Below, piece by piece: positions 1 to 9,111 of a stretch of DNA of 64,000 nt. The first letter of the stretch is position 1, and every line of letters begins with the position of its first letter. The DNA comes from Methanocorpusculum vombati. GTDB taxonomy: Archaea > Halobacteriota > Methanomicrobia > Methanomicrobiales > Methanocorpusculaceae. The DNA lies in assembly GCF_026891935.1 (NCBI RefSeq), contig NZ_JAPTGC010000009.1, positions 1 through 64,000 of the forward strand, read 5' to 3'. The notes below the pieces were generated by a model. That model made no database searches. It was not told where the DNA came from and was given only the letters and a program-made list of their open reading frames with translations. Position numbers and translations under genes: made by a program.

Positions 1-67
1 CGTCACCGGTGTGGTAGTCACCCTGGATGATCGGCCATCCGCTTGCTGGTGATTTTTTATCTGCCAT
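1..67 (-). CDS. mtrA: MtrA, N-terminal fragment (cut by window edge)
   Basis: Only the first 22 codons are present. They begin M-A-D-K-K-S-P-A and continue through a G-W-P-I-I-Q-G-D-Y stretch, which is the typical N-terminus of MtrA. MtrA is the corrinoid-carrying subunit of the membrane-bound N5-methyl-H4MPT:coenzyme M methyltransferase. The cobamide-binding His and the C-terminal membrane anchor lie outside the window. The start is 5 bases after the mtrB stop, as expected for the order mtrE-D-C-B-A. The identification rests on a short segment plus gene order. Confidence 0.85.
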   Translation of the reverse strand, partial: MADKKSPASGWPIIQGDYHTGD

Positions 68-72
68 GTAGC

Positions 73-363
73 TCACATCCCAATTAATGCAAATGCAATC
101 AGGCCGGCAATAAACAGTCCGACAGCCAGACCATACCAGAGTGAGGTAACGGAACCTGCATAGAGCAGGGTCTTCTCACGTCCGGGATAGCTGTTCAGGA
201 AGTTTCCTTCTCCGGAAAGCATTCCGACGAGATCATCTGCAATCTTTTCAAGTTCAGCAACCTGATCAATGACCGGCTGGTAGGAAACACCTGCGGTCGT
301 GACAATGCCTGCGATAGGGTCAGCTACGAGGCCAAATTCAGGTAATACTAATACATATCCCAT
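73..363 (-). CDS. mtrB: MtrB, tetrahydromethanopterin S-methyltransferase subunit B
   Basis: This 96-residue protein is a small subunit of the Na+-translocating methyltransferase MtrA-H, which moves the methyl group from H4MPT to coenzyme M. It begins [13 protein letters not shown], characteristic of MtrB, and has one C-terminal membrane helix at about residues 73-95. The reading frame stays open upstream to position 552, but the ATG at 361-363 is chosen because it matches the family N-terminus and lies 19 bases after the mtrC stop. The gene sits between mtrC and mtrA as in other methanogens. Confidence 0.93.
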   Translation of the reverse strand: MGYVLVLPEFGLVADPIAGIVTTAGVSYQPVIDQVAELEKIADDLVGMLSGEGNFLNSYPGREKTLLYAGSVTSLWYGLAVGLFIAGLIAFALIGM

Positions 364-382
364 TCTTGATTCCTCCGAAAGC

Positions 383-1240
383 TTATTCCTCCGCATCGCT
401 GAACGGCTTTGCGTCGAGCCATGCTGCTGCATCGCGCTTGGATAAGGCGAAGTATTTCTTGTAGGACCAGTACCATCCGATGAGTGCAATGACCAGAGAG
501 ATCCAGGCTGCAACGAAGGAAACGAATGCAAAGGAAATAACTGCCATGACAATCATGGAAAGGAACCCGCACTCAATCGTGAGCATGTTGGTTCTGTCCT
601 GTTTCTCTCCCGGACCAAGGCAGGCGTTGAACGGATGCTGAAGTGCAATTGCACCAAGCATGAACGAAACTGCAATGATACCGGTAGCGATATAGGAAAG
701 AGTATGGAGCTCAAGCGTGAGTCCTAAGACCGGAATGGTATAGGTCGTAAGCTGGTCGAATCCGAGGCCGCCGATTGCAACAACGGTCAGACCCATAAGG
801 GCGAGACAGCCGACTGCTGCAAGTTCTGCGATACTGCGGGTCATGACCGGGATCTTCATGTTCAGGACAGAGTTGGAGATCCATCCAAGAATGAGACCAA
901 CGATCAGTGCAATGATTAATCCTGCGATCGGCACGATGAACGGGCTGAACACAGCGAGCTTTGCGGCAAACAGCATAGCAATAACACCAGAACCGAACGC
1001 AAGCATACCTGCGGACGGAACTCCGGTACCGATACCGTAGCTGCAGAGTTTTTTGATTGTGCTGTTACCCCAGATCAGGGCACCAACAGCTGCAATTCCA
1101 CCGAAGAATGCAAGGTAATCATAACCTGCATAGGATCCGGCGACTGCGATGTAAAGGGAAACCAGTGCAAGGACAAGACCAATAGCCATGACCTTGTTGT
1201 GTGGAATGCCATCGTGTGATGCTTCAACTTTTACTGACAT
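383..1240 (-). CDS. mtrC: MtrC, tetrahydromethanopterin S-methyltransferase subunit C
   Basis: This is a 285-residue polytopic membrane protein with about seven to eight hydrophobic helices and very little soluble sequence. In the Mtr complex, MtrC, D and E form the membrane part thought to couple methyl transfer to sodium-ion export. The start MSVKVEASHDGIP is followed by the first membrane segment at about residues 17-37. It is 10 bases downstream of mtrD and 19 bases upstream of mtrB, so it is translated from one operon mRNA. The assignment rests on sequence character and the fixed E-D-C-B-A order. Confidence 0.93.
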   Translation of the reverse strand: MSVKVEASHDGIPHNKVMAIGLVLALVSLYIAVAGSYAGYDYLAFFGGIAAVGALIWGNSTIKKLCSYGIGTGVPSAGMLAFGSGVIAMLFAAKLAVFSPFIVPIAGLIIALIVGLILGWISNSVLNMKIPVMTRSIAELAAVGCLALMGLTVVAIGGLGFDQLTTYTIPVLGLTLELHTLSYIATGIIAVSFMLGAIALQHPFNACLGPGEKQDRTNMLTIECGFLSMIVMAVISFAFVSFVAAWISLVIALIGWYWSYKKYFALSKRDAAAWLDAKPFSDAEE

Positions 1241-1250
1241 TTTTTACACC

Positions 1251-2105
1251 TCAAAGAATTGCCACCGCCAGAAGTGCAACAAGACCGCAGATACCGCTTG
1301 CGCAGATAGCTGCAATGATTGCACGGGGGAAACGCTTGAACTTCGGGTCGTGCGGACCTTCAATGGTTCCGGTAATATTGTATGCAGAAAGCACTGCGAT
1401 AACAAGGAACATACCGATTGCAAAGATGCCTGCAAGTCCCACTGCAAGAGAACTGAAATCCTCCATGTTGGCAGCCGAGAAGCTTGCGTTGTAGAACTCG
1501 AGAAGCTCAATGTAGATGAGTGTTCCGCCAAGACCACCGAACAGACCACCGATAACACCGCCAACGTAGGAGATGAACGGAAGTCCGTGACCTTCGGTTC
1601 CCTGGGATTTGTACTCAGCCTGAGAGTCACCGGTGATCGGGTCTTTTGCGACCTTACCGGATGCTGCGGGAATACCCATGCCATAGACATAGGAGATGTT
1701 CACCATCAGACAGGTGATTGCCATCATTAAACCGCCGCCGATTGCACCACCGGCGAGAGCGACTCCAAAGCCTAAACTTGCTGCCCATGCTCCTCCGAAC
1801 AGTCCTGCGAGACCTGCACCGGTCGCAAGCATTGCGACACCGGTTGCAATACCCGGAGACTGTCCCATTGCTGCCGGCGCACCGCCGACCGGGACGAAGT
1901 GGACACCAAATGCAATCAGAGCTGCACCGACAATGATACCGACAAGCGTGGTAACCGGGAGCATTGCTCCGCCGGCAAGATAGCCGGAACTACCAAGGAA
2001 GTAGGCTGCGCCGATAAAGATGACTGCAAGGATGATTGCGATAACGGATGCAACAGGCTGGAATGCTCCGGCGTTGCCCGCTGGTTTTGCTGCAATTGCG
2101 CTCAT
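1251..2105 (-). CDS. mtrD: MtrD, tetrahydromethanopterin S-methyltransferase subunit D
   Basis: This 284-residue glycine- and alanine-rich membrane protein has about six to seven helices. It is one of the three large membrane subunits of the Na+-pumping methyltransferase. The open frame runs upstream to 2150, but the ATG at 2103-2105 (MSAIAAKPAGNAG) is preferred because it falls right after the mtrE stop (2108), whereas the longer form would overlap mtrE. It is slightly longer than many family members because of an extended N-terminal region before the first helix. Confidence 0.93.
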   Translation of the reverse strand: MSAIAAKPAGNAGAFQPVASVIAIILAVIFIGAAYFLGSSGYLAGGAMLPVTTLVGIIVGAALIAFGVHFVPVGGAPAAMGQSPGIATGVAMLATGAGLAGLFGGAWAASLGFGVALAGGAIGGGLMMAITCLMVNISYVYGMGIPAASGKVAKDPITGDSQAEYKSQGTEGHGLPFISYVGGVIGGLFGGLGGTLIYIELLEFYNASFSAANMEDFSSLAVGLAGIFAIGMFLVIAVLSAYNITGTIEGPHDPKFKRFPRAIIAAICASGICGLVALLAVAIL

Positions 2106-2107
2106 AG

Positions 2108-2995
2108 TTAGGCCTCCGCAGTGTAGGGTCCGTAGTTCTTGCGTGCCCACTTCTCCACATAGCGGTCAATGAACGCGAAGACAAGGATAATGGCAACACC
2201 AACAGCGACTGCGCCCCATCCATTCAGGGTGTGCTCAAAGAGCACGGTACGCCACAGTTCAAAGAACACAATCAGACCAAAACACAGACCGGATGCCGGT
2301 CCGCCGAGTTTTGCGGTGAAGAAACCGTTGTCGATTGAACTTCTCTGACCAGCCTCTGCGTAACGAACAATGTTACCGGATGCAGAGATCGGGACACCAG
2401 CACCGAACTTCTGGTTCTGGTACTGACGCTCCTTACCATAGTACGGGTTTCCGGTTGCAGAACCTGCTGCACCAAGAGCAAGACCCCATACAATACCGAG
2501 AAGCGGAAGTGCGAACGGGTGGTTGAGCACAGTTGCCATCAGGTAACATGCAGTTACCGTGGTGAAAATTGCAACAAATGCGTGACCCATGGTCACAGTC
2601 GTTACTGACTTTAACACATCAATAAAGACCGGCTGTCCGAACTTGGAAAGACTTGCAGTTCTTCCAAGGTATGCAGTGGTAGCATAGATACCCTGCACAA
2701 AGGTTGCGAGAACTGTACCAAAGATGATTGCCAGTACTGCGTTGACATGCAACATAATGAATGCCCATGCAATACCGCAAGCAAGGGTTACCCACAGGGT
2801 GTATGCTGGGGGCTCACCGGATACTGCTTTGTTGTAGATACGGTGAGTATAGCCCATCTGAGGTGCAAGCTGGACCTGAGAGTTCGGGTCACCCTGTGAT
2901 CCGATGTTGGACTCAGTATCCTCGGCTGCACCTGCAACCGCTGCGAGAGCTCCCGCAAGGGCAGTTACTCCAATGCCGATTATAATTTCTTGCAT
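2108..2995 (-). CDS. mtrE: MtrE, tetrahydromethanopterin S-methyltransferase subunit E
   Basis: This 295-residue protein opens the mtr operon. It starts with a hydrophobic helix (MQEIIIGIGVTALAGALAA), followed by the conserved loop with A-A-E-D-T-E-S-N-I-G-S-Q-G-D-P-N-S and then several further helices. The loop and helices mark MtrE, a subunit of the sodium-translocating part of the complex. The frame extends upstream to 3055, but the ATG at 2993-2995 fits the family N-terminus and has an AGGGAGAA ribosome binding site just upstream on the minus strand. The long untranslated leader is described separately. Confidence 0.93.
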   Translation of the reverse strand: MQEIIIGIGVTALAGALAAVAGAAEDTESNIGSQGDPNSQVQLAPQMGYTHRIYNKAVSGEPPAYTLWVTLACGIAWAFIMLHVNAVLAIIFGTVLATFVQGIYATTAYLGRTASLSKFGQPVFIDVLKSVTTVTMGHAFVAIFTTVTACYLMATVLNHPFALPLLGIVWGLALGAAGSATGNPYYGKERQYQNQKFGAGVPISASGNIVRYAEAGQRSSIDNGFFTAKLGGPASGLCFGLIVFFELWRTVLFEHTLNGWGAVAVGVAIILVFAFIDRYVEKWARKNYGPYTAEA

Positions 2996-3300
2996 GTAAG
3001 ATTCTCCCTTGAGTTTGCGTGCACAAGTTGTACAACTCGTGCTGCACCTGATCACCCCACGGTGTCAGGGCCAACGTTTCCTTTGCGGAAACGAAAGTAT
3101 TGTTCCAGTGAATGCTGCCCCAAAGGGCATACAACGGACTGAAACGAAGGATGCGTCTCAAGTAGCCGCACGATTCATATCGTGCAGACGTCTCAGGAGT
3201 CATAGAAGACTCGTGGACAATTCACGATCATTCACACGTGAAATGACGTGAACGTTCGAATAACGTTACCACTCTAAAGAATGGAGTACAAAGTGTGGAC
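2996..3300 (-). promoter_or_regulatory. Structured 5' leader of the mtr operon
   Basis: About 300 bases separate the likely mtr promoter from mtrE and contain no credible gene. Clear hairpins can be read here: 3021-3042 (GCAC and AGTTG arms around TA, one mismatch), 3075-3093 (seven perfect pairs, loop of five) and 3168-3185 (seven pairs, loop TCAT). They suggest a folded leader RNA with a possible regulatory role. No known riboswitch class was recognised. Confidence 0.45.
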
Positions 3301-3322
3301 AATTACTTGTTTGCAGGGGAGG

Positions 3323-3331
3323 TATATTAAT
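3323..3331 (-). promoter_or_regulatory. Probable TATA box of the mtr operon
   Basis: On the minus strand this reads ATTAATATA, close to the archaeal box A consensus. It is the best match between mcrA and mtrE. Transcription would start about 25 bases downstream, near 3300. The rest of the gap up to the mcr terminator (3332-3624) shows nothing that can be named. Confidence 0.45.
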
Positions 3332-3624
3332 GTATACGAAAATCGTCGAAGAGCTGTTCTTTGATCGATGATTTCAGCCTGATTTTAGGCCAATTGCACC
3401 AAATAATTTGCATTACAGACGACCCACTTTTCAAACACAAGTGAATGTTACCTCATCTAAAATTATCTGATGTCATAAGACCCCTATAAGACCTTTGTTG
3501 TCGGACAAAAACCCGGGGTGCGGCAGAAAAAGAAGCGGAAATGTACCGTTGGGATTATATAGATTGTGTTTCTCAGCCGAAAAACACCAGACCATTCGCG
3601 CGGTCGGATGAATTTTACAACAAC

Positions 3625-3642
3625 GAAAAAAAAAGAAAATGG
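3625..3642 (-). terminator. T-run terminator of the mcr operon
   Basis: Read on the minus strand, a pyrimidine run with nine consecutive T residues lies 20-40 bases after the mcrA stop. Such T-runs are intrinsic archaeal termination signals. It separates mcr from mtr, so the two operons are probably transcribed independently. Confidence 0.6.
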
Positions 3643-3662
3643 GTTTATCACCCTGGACAGAT

Positions 3663-5369
3663 TTACTGTGCCGGGATGATGAGCGAGCGCTCGCCTGCTG
3701 GCATGAACTCGCGGATAGCTCCCTTTGCGAACTCCTTTCTCGGGTTTGCAAAGTCGAACTTGAGTGCCGGGTCTGCGAAGCAGATCTTGATAAGCGGGGA
3801 CAGTGCCCATGCATCGCCGCGGCCAATGTGGGCAGATGCAACAATTGCTGCGTACTCGCCCTGGTGACCGACGTTCATTGCATAGTTCGGGTAGTTCGGT
3901 CCACGGAACTCACCAATACAACCCTCGTCAGGTCTGATGGAGAGCGAGTTTGCGGAACCGCACTGGTCCTGCAGATCGTAGCCGAAGAATCCAAGTCTGG
4001 ACCATCCGTCCTTGTGCATAAGCATGGACAGATACCAGGCATTGAGACCAGCGTTGGAGTTACCGGTTGCAATGGAAGTGGTGGTACCGCATGCTGCTGC
4101 AAGAACTGCTGCACGCTGGGAACCGCCGAAGTGGTCTTCCATCATGGTCGGGAACTGCTCGTACTGCTCCATACCGTAGAGGTTGACTTCAGTACCGATG
4201 TCGTTAACGACTTCCTGGGTCGGCTTGACTTTGTCGTTTGCGTTCGGGTTCTTCACATCGACCTTGTACTTGTCGTGGATGTAGTCCATACCGTGGTAGA
4301 CAAAGTCGTCGAGGATGTTATCGGTGTATGCTGCGGTTGCGTACTGGGTGAAACCGACACCACCGGACATGTAAGAACCAAGCCAGATCTGGTCGAACAG
4401 AACTGCTCCTGCACCGACAACTTCAAGGGTTGCCTTTGCCGGGTCGTTCGGGTTGACACGGTCTGCCTGAATCATATCGGCAAAGTTGCCGAACAGAATT
4501 CCTCCGGGCTCATTCGGACCACGTGCACGGCGTGCCGGCAGGTGGGATGCCATGTTGATAACACCAGCGTGCTTTGCTGCAAAGGACAGGTCAGCGACTG
4601 CTGCTTCACCAGCACACATGCGGTATGCTGCAATGAAGGACATACCGATCTGCATTGCAGACCAGCGGGAGGTTGTTCCACCATCGCAGGTACGACCAAC
4701 GATGGTCGGCATGTGGACGCACTGCCACAGGGACTTGCCGACTGCTGCCTGAAGGGCTTCTGCCTGCTTCTTCGGGAAGAGCTTCTCAACGTCAATGACG
4801 TACTGGGACTCGATAGAGTCTGCAAGCTCCTGGTCACCGGTGAAGACACGGACGTAACAGTCATCGGTTAAAGCCGGGTGGGTCTCAACCATGTGTTCCT
4901 GAACGACTGCTCCTCCGGGCATTGCGTGGTTGACAATGTGGAGATACTCGGAGATAGTCTCCGGCGTAACTTCCTTGCCGAGACGCTTCTGCAGGGTGGA
5001 GTGTGCCATATCCATGGACACGATTACGGTTCTGCGGATATCATCCCAGAACTGCTGCATTGCTGCATTGTTTACGAAGTGCAGATCATCACCCTCAACG
5101 AAGGTTCCGGTTCCGGAAACTTCGTAGGTCATGAGCTGACGCTGACCCATCGGGACACCTGCAAGGTGGCAGTGGTCCGGGTCGTACATGGAGATTCCTC
5201 TCTTTGCAACGATTGCCTCGTTTTCTTTGAGGAATTCGGTCTTACGTGCAGACTGGTGAATACCGTTGAACTTGTAGAATTCAGTGGTGGTGGACTCAAC
5301 ATCCTGCTTGGGGAACTTCTGCTTGAGTGCTTCAAGGAAAAGTTTCTGGGTCTTCTCTACTTTTGCCAT
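3663..5369 (-). CDS. mcrA: McrA, methyl-coenzyme M reductase alpha subunit
   Basis: This 568-residue protein is the catalytic alpha subunit of methyl-coenzyme M reductase, which forms methane and the CoM-CoB heterodisulfide using nickel cofactor F430. Diagnostic segments are all present: [11 protein letters not shown] at about 150-160 with the Gln that ligates nickel, the AAKHA His region near 264-268, [14 protein letters not shown] near 277-290, [16 protein letters not shown] at 336-351, and [11 protein letters not shown] at 461-471 where other McrA proteins carry thioglycine and methylcysteine. Full length with no disruption. It is the last gene of mcrBDCGA, 5 bases after mcrG, with a T-run terminator behind it. 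Confidence 0.99.
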   Translation of the reverse strand: MAKVEKTQKLFLEALKQKFPKQDVESTTTEFYKFNGIHQSARKTEFLKENEAIVAKRGISMYDPDHCHLAGVPMGQRQLMTYEVSGTGTFVEGDDLHFVNNAAMQQFWDDIRRTVIVSMDMAHSTLQKRLGKEVTPETISEYLHIVNHAMPGGAVVQEHMVETHPALTDDCYVRVFTGDQELADSIESQYVIDVEKLFPKKQAEALQAAVGKSLWQCVHMPTIVGRTCDGGTTSRWSAMQIGMSFIAAYRMCAGEAAVADLSFAAKHAGVINMASHLPARRARGPNEPGGILFGNFADMIQADRVNPNDPAKATLEVVGAGAVLFDQIWLGSYMSGGVGFTQYATAAYTDNILDDFVYHGMDYIHDKYKVDVKNPNANDKVKPTQEVVNDIGTEVNLYGMEQYEQFPTMMEDHFGGSQRAAVLAAACGTTTSIATGNSNAGLNAWYLSMLMHKDGWSRLGFFGYDLQDQCGSANSLSIRPDEGCIGEFRGPNYPNYAMNVGHQGEYAAIVASAHIGRGDAWALSPLIKICFADPALKFDFANPRKEFAKGAIREFMPAGERSLIIPAQ

Positions 5370-5374
5370 TGTAT

Positions 5375-6139
5375 TCAGGCCTCCTTGGGCATAAATCCGT
5401 ACTTGGTACGAAGTGCGTGGATACGCTGGACGTATTTAACGTACTCCTCATCACTGCGGAATGCAGTTCCGACAAGGGAGTGGAACATGGTGGTGTTCTC
5501 CTTGAGCCATGCTGCGTCCATCGGCTTGCCGACTGCAACCTTACGGTCGAGCGGGTTTCCGACCTGATCCTTCACGTACTTGACGATACCGTCAGTGTCA
5601 AGGATACAGCGCTGTACTGCATCGAACATCATGCCGTTCTCTGCGAGACGCAGGGAGTGGCCGTGCACAGTTGCACCGCGGATACCGCAGGTAGCCGGGT
5701 CAAAGAGGTTGGTCTCAACGAGCTCACGTGCGTATCCTTCAAGGTCACGCTCACGGCACTCGATGATCTGACGGCCGGACAGAGTTCCCGGGTCGATGCC
5801 GCGGAAGCGGTACATCTCAAGGTAGGTTCTCTGGTACGGCTGACACGGTGCGTTCAGCATCGAGTCTGCAAACTGGATGTAGCGGACACGGTCACCTGCT
5901 TTTGCTCCCTCAGTCGGTTTGACAATCTTTCTGATCGGGCAGTCAGGTTCTCCCTGCTCTGCAAGTGGCGGGTGTGCGGACGGGTATGCCTGTCCTGGTG
6001 CACGGTGTCCCATAATAAGGATGAGGTCCTCATCGGTGACGCTGCGAATCTTTTCGAGCTTCACGTTCGGGTTCATCTGATTGCGGCGGTTTGCTGCAAC
6101 CTTGGACGTTCCCGGTCCATACTGTGGTGTATATGCCAT
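5375..6139 (-). CDS. mcrG: McrG, methyl-coenzyme M reductase gamma subunit
   Basis: This 254-residue protein is the gamma subunit of methyl-coenzyme M reductase and contributes to the two F430 active sites. It begins [19 protein letters not shown] and contains the conserved stretches [20 protein letters not shown] and [14 protein letters not shown] typical of the family. Length is as expected. It lies 7 bases downstream of mcrC and 5 upstream of mcrA. Confidence 0.98.
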   Translation of the reverse strand: MAYTPQYGPGTSKVAANRRNQMNPNVKLEKIRSVTDEDLILIMGHRAPGQAYPSAHPPLAEQGEPDCPIRKIVKPTEGAKAGDRVRYIQFADSMLNAPCQPYQRTYLEMYRFRGIDPGTLSGRQIIECRERDLEGYARELVETNLFDPATCGIRGATVHGHSLRLAENGMMFDAVQRCILDTDGIVKYVKDQVGNPLDRKVAVGKPMDAAWLKENTTMFHSLVGTAFRSDEEYVKYVQRIHALRTKYGFMPKEA

Positions 6140-6146
6140 AGTTTGT

Positions 6147-6824
6147 TCACCTTAATGTGTATGTTCCTGATACCGAGGATTCATGAGTTTCATGGACTCC
6201 CATCTCAGGATTTTTAATTATTCGTAGTACTTCATGAATGACATCAGCCATCGCAACACGACTCGGAGTCTGACCCCGGGTGATTCCGGTGACAATCCCC
6301 ATGACGGTCCCTTTCGTTCTGATTTTATCAGGTTTTGGCATGACGTATGCGGTCTTCACACCTTCCCGTGCGAAATCCTCAAAATCAACCGGTGCCTGAC
6401 AGACAACAACGGCGTTGACATTGCATTCCTGCAGGATCTTCCGGGATTTGTGGATGACGTGGGATCGGATGTTTCCGTGGTGAAGAACGGCAACTTTGTG
6501 ACGTTCTATCTGTTCAATTTCGCGATCTAATATGCCGAAGTTGGAACCGAGTGCAACACCGCCGATTTCTGCGTCCGGCGGGACTCCGCTGCCTGCGTTC
6601 AGCACCAAGGTACTTACGCTGTATTCTATCCCCTGCTGCCGCAGTGCTGACGTGATATCGCAGACAGGTTTTGTTATATGTCTCCGGCCGGGAGACATTC
6701 CCACGATGATGACGTCAGGATTTTTACATTCAGAGATGGTTCCCCTCTGAGCAAGAGAGCCCCCCTTGCCCATACCCATACTCTGTCTGCAGTCGACCAG
6801 CTGTGTTACACGTCCAAGAGGCAT
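6147..6824 (-). CDS. mcrC: McrC, methyl-coenzyme M reductase operon protein C
   Basis: This 225-residue protein is McrC, which is not part of the active enzyme but belongs to the multi-protein component that reductively activates methyl-coenzyme M reductase. It begins MPLGRVTQLVDCRQSMGMG, and the central segment VVVCQAPVDFEDFAREGVKT is typical. The start codon directly abuts the mcrD stop. Placement between mcrD and mcrG is the usual Methanomicrobiales and class I arrangement. Confidence 0.96.
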   Translation of the reverse strand: MPLGRVTQLVDCRQSMGMGKGGSLAQRGTISECKNPDVIIVGMSPGRRHITKPVCDITSALRQQGIEYSVSTLVLNAGSGVPPDAEIGGVALGSNFGILDREIEQIERHKVAVLHHGNIRSHVIHKSRKILQECNVNAVVVCQAPVDFEDFAREGVKTAYVMPKPDKIRTKGTVMGIVTGITRGQTPSRVAMADVIHEVLRIIKNPEMGVHETHESSVSGTYTLR

Positions 6825-7298
6825 TTATCTGTTCCCCTGAAGGATGATCGGGCGTTGTTTGCTCTTGGGATCGGCCATGCCGAGTATACGTTCGTCCTCG
6901 ACAATACCATATTTTGCATAATCGGTTGTTGTCATATTAGAACGCATATAGATGCCCTCGGTGATCCCGTACGGGAATTTATCGGCAAAGACCTCATCAC
7001 ATACCGCTTTGATATCAGGAATCAGAGACGAATCTTCCAGTTCAAGGAGGATTGTTCCCACCTGAACACCGAGCATGTACTCTTCGCCGCAGACCTGAAT
7101 GGACCTGCGGTAGGTGGTCGGATTGGCAGTGCCGCGGGCCGGACCATACGGTACGGTTGCGGGAATGCTCGGACCGTTTAAGACTAAACGGCGGATTCCG
7201 CCCACGTGAAAGAGCCTGTCAAGAAGAATCTCGACAGTCTCGGGATTCAGAAATCGCATCGGGACGATTCTCAGTTGTGGATATGTTGGTTCTGTCAT
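6825..7298 (-). CDS. mcrD: McrD, methyl-coenzyme M reductase operon protein D
   Basis: This 157-residue protein is the accessory McrD, proposed to help maturation of methyl-coenzyme M reductase or delivery of F430. It begins MTEPTYPQLRIVPMRFLNPET, and PMRFLNPETVEILLDRL is a recognisable family segment. It follows mcrB by 39 bases and its stop abuts the mcrC start. Confidence 0.95.
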   Translation of the reverse strand: MTEPTYPQLRIVPMRFLNPETVEILLDRLFHVGGIRRLVLNGPSIPATVPYGPARGTANPTTYRRSIQVCGEEYMLGVQVGTILLELEDSSLIPDIKAVCDEVFADKFPYGITEGIYMRSNMTTTDYAKYGIVEDERILGMADPKSKQRPIILQGNR

Positions 7299-7337
7299 TC
7301 TTTGACCTATCCGTCGTAACGGAAGTTTCTACAAGGC

Positions 7338-8645
7338 TTAAACTGCCTTTGCAATTGCCTGGATCGGGCGGGCGAACTCTTCGATCTGACCGAAGGTGTC
7401 ACCGTAAACTTTTGCGGTGCCCTCCGGGGAGAACATCTGAGTACCTGCATCAAGTGCACATGCTGCAACGATACAGGGCATACCGACACCTGCTGCGTGA
7501 CGGGTCACGACGTGGTTGCCGTTGAAGATACCCGGTCCGCCTCCACCGTAGATGGAGTGGCTGAAGAAGGAGAAACCGACTGCGACACCCATGGTTCTTC
7601 CGAAGTCAGAGCCCGGGAGACCGGTTTCGTGCTCAAGAAGGTCGTTGAAGTACAGCAGAGTCGAAGAGACTGCCTGTGCGAAACGTCCTGCACCACAGTT
7701 GACCATGGTTGCTGCGAGCGTTCCTGCGGATGCGTATGCATTCCACATCATCGGGTCCTTGGTTTCGTATGCTTTGAAGGTTGCGCTGCCAGCACCCTGG
7801 GTGATGACTTTGTCCTCAACTGCACGCTCGACAAGGGACTGGACGACGGTACCAACGGTTCCGGTCTGGCCGTTTGACTTGACAAGGTCGTAGACGATGT
7901 TGTTTGCATTCAGACCCTGGTAGGCGTAGAGCAGAAGCTGTGCACGCTCGAACGGGCCGATTGCGGATCCCATCTCGAACTGACCTGCCTGCTCGAAGGT
8001 GGAGGCGAGTGCTGCACCCTGCATTGCGTTGCGGTGGGTCATCATAACAGACTGGTTTGCCGGAATGTTACGAAGTGCGTATCCGAGAGACTCGTTGTTC
8101 TGCGGGATGGACATGATCATGGAGCAAGCTCCGCCTGCCATATCCATGGTAACCGGGTAGGAACCGAATGCTGCTGCCTTGACAGTGTTTGCGTTAAACA
8201 TGTCGATGTTGAACTGCTCAACTACTGCGTAGGTGGTTGCTGCTGCAACGGAAGTAAGTGCTGCATCATAGGTTGCTGCACTTGCGATACGTGCGGACGG
8301 AACCTTGACTAAGAGAAGTTTTCCGCCGTTGAAGCGCTTGACCTCGGTGTCGTCGCCTGCGGTTACAGAGACGTACTCTTTGATCTTTGCTTCGATTGCA
8401 TCAACGTTGCCGACGATGTCGAGGTCGAGTTCACGGCCGAGGATCTGCTGGTGTTTGCCGATCTTTCCGGTCTTGAGTCCGTCCTGCATGCCGCCGAGGT
8501 TGACTGCGACGGTTCTCTTGGTGTCGTCAATGATCTTCTTTACTGCCGGGTTGACCAGCGGGCTGATCTTCTCGAGTGCGACGTTGCTCTTGAGGAGCTT
8601 GCCGTTGTCGTCATAGAGATCAATGACATCCTTGTATTTTGCCAT
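7338..8645 (-). CDS. mcrB: McrB, methyl-coenzyme M reductase beta subunit
   Basis: This 435-residue protein is the beta subunit of methyl-coenzyme M reductase and opens the operon. It begins MAKYKDVIDLYDDNGKLLKS and contains the conserved YGGGGPGIFNGNHVVTRHA segment near residues 360-385. The frame is open further upstream to 8699, but the ATG at 8643-8645 matches all known McrB starts and has a GAGGAAAA ribosome binding site on the minus strand. Confidence 0.98.
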   Translation of the reverse strand: MAKYKDVIDLYDDNGKLLKSNVALEKISPLVNPAVKKIIDDTKRTVAVNLGGMQDGLKTGKIGKHQQILGRELDLDIVGNVDAIEAKIKEYVSVTAGDDTEVKRFNGGKLLLVKVPSARIASAATYDAALTSVAAATTYAVVEQFNIDMFNANTVKAAAFGSYPVTMDMAGGACSMIMSIPQNNESLGYALRNIPANQSVMMTHRNAMQGAALASTFEQAGQFEMGSAIGPFERAQLLLYAYQGLNANNIVYDLVKSNGQTGTVGTVVQSLVERAVEDKVITQGAGSATFKAYETKDPMMWNAYASAGTLAATMVNCGAGRFAQAVSSTLLYFNDLLEHETGLPGSDFGRTMGVAVGFSFFSHSIYGGGGPGIFNGNHVVTRHAAGVGMPCIVAACALDAGTQMFSPEGTAKVYGDTFGQIEEFARPIQAIAKAV

Positions 8646-8882
8646 AATTTTTTCCTCTGAATAATGTTGTTCATTGGCTCTGCGCCGCATGGACTTCATG
8701 CGCCGCGTAATTTTCCGTTACTTTCACTGAATAACACTGGAAATTGCTAATAGAGAATTGTTGTTTGGGTCAGTGACGGTTGTTTTGGCACAATTGCGCA
8801 AACGGTTTTGAGTGTTACTCAAAGAACGTTCACACGTCCCCCTCTCGGGACATTGAAATGTATCTTTGTGTCTGGATATAAG
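8646..8882 (-). promoter_or_regulatory. Promoter and leader of the mcr operon
   Basis: A box A-like element, CTTATATC on the minus strand, lies at 8875-8882, and would start transcription near 8850. This leaves a leader of about 200 bases. Next to mcrB the leader holds an imperfect GC-rich hairpin at about 8683-8705 with GCGCATG and CATGCGGCGC arms. The remaining gap to the next gene, 8883-9111, shows no gene; near 9100-9110 the minus strand has a short T-run that may end the upstream unit. Confidence 0.5.
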
Positions 8883-9111
8883 TATTCTCTTTAACAGGAG
8901 AGAAGAACGGTATTCGCTTTGTTTGCGGTATTGGGGCAGTAATTTCGAAATTGGTAAATAGATTCAGAAATTTTTCGGGAAAGTTTTGGTCAAGTATGAC
9001 GAGGAGTTGAGACAGGTAATACTTTGTGCGTTCAAGTGAGAGGGCAGTGATAACTCATGGTGCGCTCTCATGATTTGCGGTTTGTTTGACCGCGCACGGG
9101 AAAAAAGAGAT

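Noticed and set aside
1188-2111. Plus-strand open frames opposite mtrC and mtrD
   Set aside because: They are antisense shadows of membrane protein genes and have no motifs or ribosome binding sites.
3639-4871. Long plus-strand open frame (410 codons) opposite mcrA
   Set aside because: It is the mirror of the strongly biased mcrA codons, is cysteine- and valine-rich without family features, and mcrA is certain.
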